NCBI GenBank assembly: GCA_900768265.1 | Contig: CAAGCF010000007.1 | Span: forward strand, 1-64,000 | Direction of reading: 5' to 3' | DNA: 64,000 nt | From: an uncultured Collinsella sp. | Lineage (GTDB): Bacteria; Actinomycetota; Coriobacteriia; Coriobacteriales; Coriobacteriaceae | In this document: positions 60,729-64,000 of the stretch, in pieces | Numbering within the stretch: position 1 is the stretch's first letter | Layout: every line of letters begins with the position of its first letter | Translations under genes and position numbers: made by a program | Notes under the pieces: model-generated | What the model was told of the DNA's origin: nothing | Seen by the model: only the letters and a program-made list of their open reading frames with translations | Database searches by the model: none

Positions 60729-63494
60729 ATGAATCAGGACCGCCAAAACAGTCAACGCCGCGACGCGCAGAACACGGAGCGCGAGCAGGATTTTACGACC
60801 TACCGTACCGCCCAAAGCTCAAACGATATGGTGCCGACGGTTTTTCGCCGTGGCATCTATCGCACGATTCGCGGCAGCCTCAAACGCTTCTTGTCTATCG
60901 TTGTGATCACCGCGCTTGGCGTGAGCGTGATGTGCGGCCTTAAGGCGGGGTGCGAGGACTTGTGCGATTCGGTTGACGCCTATTTTGACCAGCAGAATGT
61001 CTATGACATCAACGTGCAGTCGACCTATGGTCTGACCGATGACGATATTGCCGCGATCCAAGAGGTCGATGGCGTCGAGACGGCCGAGGGCATCTATACC
61101 GAGACCGCCTATACCGCCGTGGGTACGACGCGCGAGCGTGTCGTCGTACAGAGCCTCTCCAAAGAGAATATTGACCAACCGGTGCTAGTACGCGGCGAGC
61201 TGCCCGAGACTTCGGGCGAAGTGGCAGTGACCTCACGTTTTTTGAAGGCTTCGGGCAAGAAAATCGGCGATACGGTGAGCTTTGCCGCCAACGATGCGAG
61301 CTCGTCGAACCAAAGCGCCAAGGACCAGTTTGCCGATGGGGACTACACCATTACGGCTGAGGTCCTCGATCCCACTGATGTGAGCTCCGACTCGACGGTC
61401 AACGCCTTTCGCGCTGCTTCGACTGCGGACTACAAGTTCTACGCGAGCGAGGATGCCGCGACATCTTCTTCCTACTCCGCTGTCCACGTGGTCGTCGAGG
61501 GAGCCAAGAGCCTCAACTCCTATTCGGATGCCTACTCGGCAAAGATCAATGAGGTCAAGGGCAATATCGAGAAGATCCGCGAGGAGCGTGAGAAGGCGCG
61601 CGCCCAGGAGCTGACGGTCGACACACCGGCGAGCTTGGACGCGGCTGAGCGTCAGGCGAATATGGTCTTTGGGATCGAGCAGGACAACATCAATCGCATG
61701 GCCGAGGGCAGCGACGAGCGTGCGCAGGCGCAAGCCGACCTGGACCAGCGCCGTGCCGCCACCGACCAGCAGTTTGCCGATGCCCGCGCCGAGCTCTCTG
61801 ACCTGGGCGAATGCACCTGGTACATCCAGGACCGCGATAACATCGCAAGCTACTCGAGCGTGGAGAGCGATAGCTCGTCAATTGAGGCCATTGCCACGGT
61901 GTTCCCGTTCATCTTCTTTATCGTCGCCGTGCTCATCAGCCTCACCACCGCCACGCGCATGGTCGAGGAGGAGCGCACGCTCATTGGCCTGTACAAGGCG
62001 CTCGGCTATTCGCGCGGGCGTATCCTGTCCAAATACGTGGACTACGCGCTGTGGGCGTGTCTGATTGGCGGCGTGCTCGGCAACATCATCGGATTTGTGG
62101 GCCTGCCGCTGTTCCTGTTTACGGTGTTCGATGATATGTACTCACTGCCCCAGATGCTGCTTTCGTACGATATCGTGTCCTCGATTGTCTCGGTGGCGCT
62201 GTTTGCCGTGGGCGTGGTGGGCGCTACGATTATCGCCTGCCGCCACGAGATGGCCGAGACGCCGGCTTCGCTCATGCGTCCCAAGGCGCCGCGCGCCGGC
62301 TCACGCATTCTGCTCGAGCGCATCGGCTTTATTTGGCGCCGCATGGGCTTCTTGAACAAGGTGGCAGCACGTAACCTGTTCCGCTACAAAAAGCGCGCCT
62401 TTATGACCATCTTCGGTATCGCCGGCTGCACGGCGCTCGTGATTTGCGGTATGGGAATTCGCGACACGTCGGTGGCGCTTTCGCCCAAACAGTACGGGCA
62501 TATCACGCGCTATGACTTGCTGGCGGTCGCCAATCCCGACGATTTTTCGCAGACGTGCGCGGCATTGGATGAGCGCAGCACGGCCAATGATTCCAACGTG
62601 ACGGTGACCTCGACCCTGCCGATTATGACCGACAACGTCACCTTTACGTTTGGCGGCAAGAGCGAGACCGTGCAGCTCATCGTGATTCCCGACGACCGCA
62701 CGGGTGACTTGGGCGATTACGTGCGCCTGGAGGATGAGTCCAAAGAACCGCTCGCCCTGCGTGACGGAGACGTGTATTTGAGCAAGAGCTCTCAGCTGGT
62801 GCTGGGGATCAAGCCGGGTGACACGGCTCACGTCCAGGATTCGTCGCTCAATGTTGCCAAGGTCAAAGTCAGCGACATCTCGCTCAACTATCTAGGCAAC
62901 ACGCTTTACATGACGCAGGGCACCTATGAGCGCGCGTTCGGTCGAAGTGCACGCCTTAACGGCGTCTTTGCGCTGCTTAAGGGTTCGTCGGCTGACCAGA
63001 TTGCGTTTAGCAAGAATCTTAAGAGTGACGGTTGGCTCACAATTTCGAGTACGTCCGAGCATTGGGAGAATTATGAGGCCAACTTCACCATCATCAACTC
63101 GGTCGTGGTGCTTGTGACCTTTATGGCGGCGTGCCTGTCGTTTGTGGTGGTGTTTACGCTGTCTAATACGAATATTTCGGAGCGCGAACGCGAGCTGGCG
63201 ACCATCAAGGTGCTGGGCTTCCGCCGTGGCGAGGTGCATCACTACGTCAACAAGGAGACGTTGATTCTTACGGCGATCGGAGCCGCGCTGGGCGTACCGC
63301 TGGGTGGTGCGCTGGCCGAGAGCTTTACGTACATCTTGCAGATGCCGTCATTGTACTTTGACGTCGAAGTCGAGCCGCTGAGCTTCGTGCTTGCCGTGGT
63401 GCTTTCCTTCGGCTTTACGATCATCGTCAACCTCGCTACCAATCGCACCCTCAATAAGATCGACATGGTCGGCGCCCTCAAGAGCGCCGAGTAG
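60729..63494 (+). CDS. Large FtsX-domain ABC permease with extracellular coiled-coil
   Basis: A 921-residue permease. The N-terminal 45 residues are hydrophilic, then a span (about 55-75), a 300-residue extracellular region with a charged helical hairpin (about 275-355, rich in Glu, Arg, Ala and Gln), and FtsX spans (about 395-540). A second extracellular domain (about 600-780) follows, then the C-terminal FtsX spans with FTLSNTNISERERELATIKV. This two-FtsX plan is common in Gram-positive bacteria. ATG 60729 is preferred; GTG 60717 would overlap the ATPase gene. Confidence 0.87.
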   Translation: MNQDRQNSQRRDAQNTEREQDFTTYRTAQSSNDMVPTVFRRGIYRTIRGSLKRFLSIVVITALGVSVMCGLKAGCEDLCDSVDAYFDQQNVYDINVQSTYGLTDDDIAAIQEVDGVETAEGIYTETAYTAVGTTRERVVVQSLSKENIDQPVLVRGELPETSGEVAVTSRFLKASGKKIGDTVSFAANDASSSNQSAKDQFADGDYTITAEVLDPTDVSSDSTVNAFRAASTADYKFYASEDAATSSSYSAVHVVVEGAKSLNSYSDAYSAKINEVKGNIEKIREEREKARAQELTVDTPASLDAAERQANMVFGIEQDNINRMAEGSDERAQAQADLDQRRAATDQQFADARAELSDLGECTWYIQDRDNIASYSSVESDSSSIEAIATVFPFIFFIVAVLISLTTATRMVEEERTLIGLYKALGYSRGRILSKYVDYALWACLIGGVLGNIIGFVGLPLFLFTVFDDMYSLPQMLLSYDIVSSIVSVALFAVGVVGATIIACRHEMAETPASLMRPKAPRAGSRILLERIGFIWRRMGFLNKVAARNLFRYKKRAFMTIFGIAGCTALVICGMGIRDTSVALSPKQYGHITRYDLLAVANPDDFSQTCAALDERSTANDSNVTVTSTLPIMTDNVTFTFGGKSETVQLIVIPDDRTGDLGDYVRLEDESKEPLALRDGDVYLSKSSQLVLGIKPGDTAHVQDSSLNVAKVKVSDISLNYLGNTLYMTQGTYERAFGRSARLNGVFALLKGSSADQIAFSKNLKSDGWLTISSTSEHWENYEANFTIINSVVVLVTFMAACLSFVVVFTLSNTNISERERELATIKVLGFRRGEVHHYVNKETLILTAIGAALGVPLGGALAESFTYILQMPSLYFDVEVEPLSFVLAVVLSFGFTIIVNLATNRTLNKIDMVGALKSAE

Positions 63495-63578
63495 CCTGCC
63501 AAAAAGGGACAGGTTTATTTTGGCAGGTTTTATCGGGGCAAACGCCGGACAACCATTAGGTGGCCCGGCGTTTGCCCC
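63495..63578. repeat. CCTGCCAAAATAAACC element, copy 3 (inverted), plus hairpin
   Basis: CCTGCC (63495-63500) and GGCAGG (63521-63526) flank AAAAAGGGACAGGTTTATTT, the complement of the core of copies 1 and 2. GGGGCAAACGCCGG then pairs with CCCGGCGTTTGCCCC around 63536-63578. It directly follows the permease stop and may act as its terminator. Confidence 0.75.
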
Positions 63579-63688
63579 GTCAAACGGGCTTTCCATTTGC
63601 CTTTCATTCTATTTGGTTTTCGCTCGCAGGCGTGGATGAGAGGCTCTCTTTGGCCTTCGAGATTGGGCTTGTATGGGTCGTATGCCAC

Positions 63689-63837
63689 AAAATGGGCCTA
63701 TCTACTACGTTTGCTACCACACCCTCGACCGTGACAAAGATTATGAAATAAAAACCGCAGGTAGAGGGCTTGCCAGTTTTCGGAAAAGGCGGGTATGGTC
63801 GGCCCTCTCGAGTTAAACGTAGTAAATAGGCCCTTTT
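63689..63837. repeat. CTACTACGTTT inverted-repeat element, copy 3
   Basis: Arms at 63689-63712 and 63815-63837 share GGGCCTATCTACTACGTTT and AAACGTAGTAAATAGGCCC. The interior contains AAAACCGCAGGTAGAGGGC, the same core as copies 1 and 2. Confidence 0.85.
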
Positions 63838-63894
63838 CTTGGCGCGCGGTCAGCTCAATGCTAATCTCCGTGCCGGAACTGACCCAGTTGTTTG

Positions 63895-63965
63895 TAAGTT
63901 GCGGTGATATACGGACTGTTTGGCGCTTTGGAGCTTCAAAACAGCCCCTATCTCACCGCAACTTA
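63895..63965. repeat. AGTTGCGGTG inverted-repeat element, copy 2
   Basis: TAAGTTGCGGTGATATA (63895-63911) pairs with TATCTCACCGCAACTTA (63949-63965), 16 of 17. The rest of the window end holds no recognisable gene. Confidence 0.8.
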
Positions 63966-64000
63966 GGAGAAGGGCGGGGGCGGTTGGGTGCTGGTGGGTC

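Overview
The window is GC-rich, gene-dense bacterial DNA. Gene content points to an anaerobic, fermentative, sugar-using actinobacterium of the Coriobacteriia, most like Collinsella. The evidence is a lactose PTS with the tagatose-6-phosphate route, type-2 GalT, pyruvate formate-lyase with its activase, an FprA flavodiiron protein, BceAB- and MacB-like transporters, and many GTG/TTG starts. The genus is an inference; there is no rRNA and I recognised no tRNA.

Bases 1-5400 hold a lone mannose-family PTS IIB protein whose active-site His reads Tyr, an aldose 1-epimerase, a DeoR regulator, an AlbA/Schlafen-type ATP-binding regulator behind a cluster of TGACACG boxes, a Phd/RelE-type toxin-antitoxin pair, and a tandem array of hairpins with an 80-bp period. 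Bases 5400-24400 are a lactose/galactose island: two tandem copies of a lacI / lacE-lacG module, one lacF, then lacA-lacB-lacX-lacC, then galK-galT with a divergent galR. Lactose can enter through either EIICB (both presumably served by the single LacF), be cut by LacG, and the galactose-6-phosphate go through LacAB and LacC to an aldolase encoded 7 kb further on (26909). Free galactose goes through GalM, GalK and GalT. galE is not in the window.

Bases 24400-39600 hold FprA, a DeoR regulator divergent from the class II aldolase, a MutT-Vsr fusion, BceAB-type ABC genes, DAHP synthase, and a marR-ABC-ABC efflux operon. Bases 40100-44900 encode pyruvate formate-lyase in two pieces (a catalytic chain without glycyl-radical domain, then a separate 83-residue glycyl-radical protein), DegV and PflA. 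Bases 45100-50800 hold a serine hydrolase, MTA/SAH nucleosidase, EngB, a probable ADP-ribosyltransferase toxin with an HTH partner, a Cys-rich membrane protein and a small XRE regulator. Bases 50900-56300 are the aspartate-family cluster thrB-thrC / lysC-asd. The remainder holds Ogt, a CLC transporter, a GyrI-like protein behind a LexA-like box, and a MacB-type ABC pair.

The intergenic DNA is unusual. It carries at least eight families or singletons of inverted-repeat elements, several repeated within the window: long two-storey hairpins with perfectly paired outer stems (5 copies), CTACTACGTTT-bounded elements (3), TCTCGATCTGTAACA hairpins (4), a CCTGCCAAAATAAACC element (3) and AGTTGCGGTG elements (2). 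No transposase is present. The strongest candidates for something undescribed are the two-storey hairpin family, the split pyruvate formate-lyase, the MutT-Vsr fusion, and the matched divergence of three LacI-type regulators and their operators.
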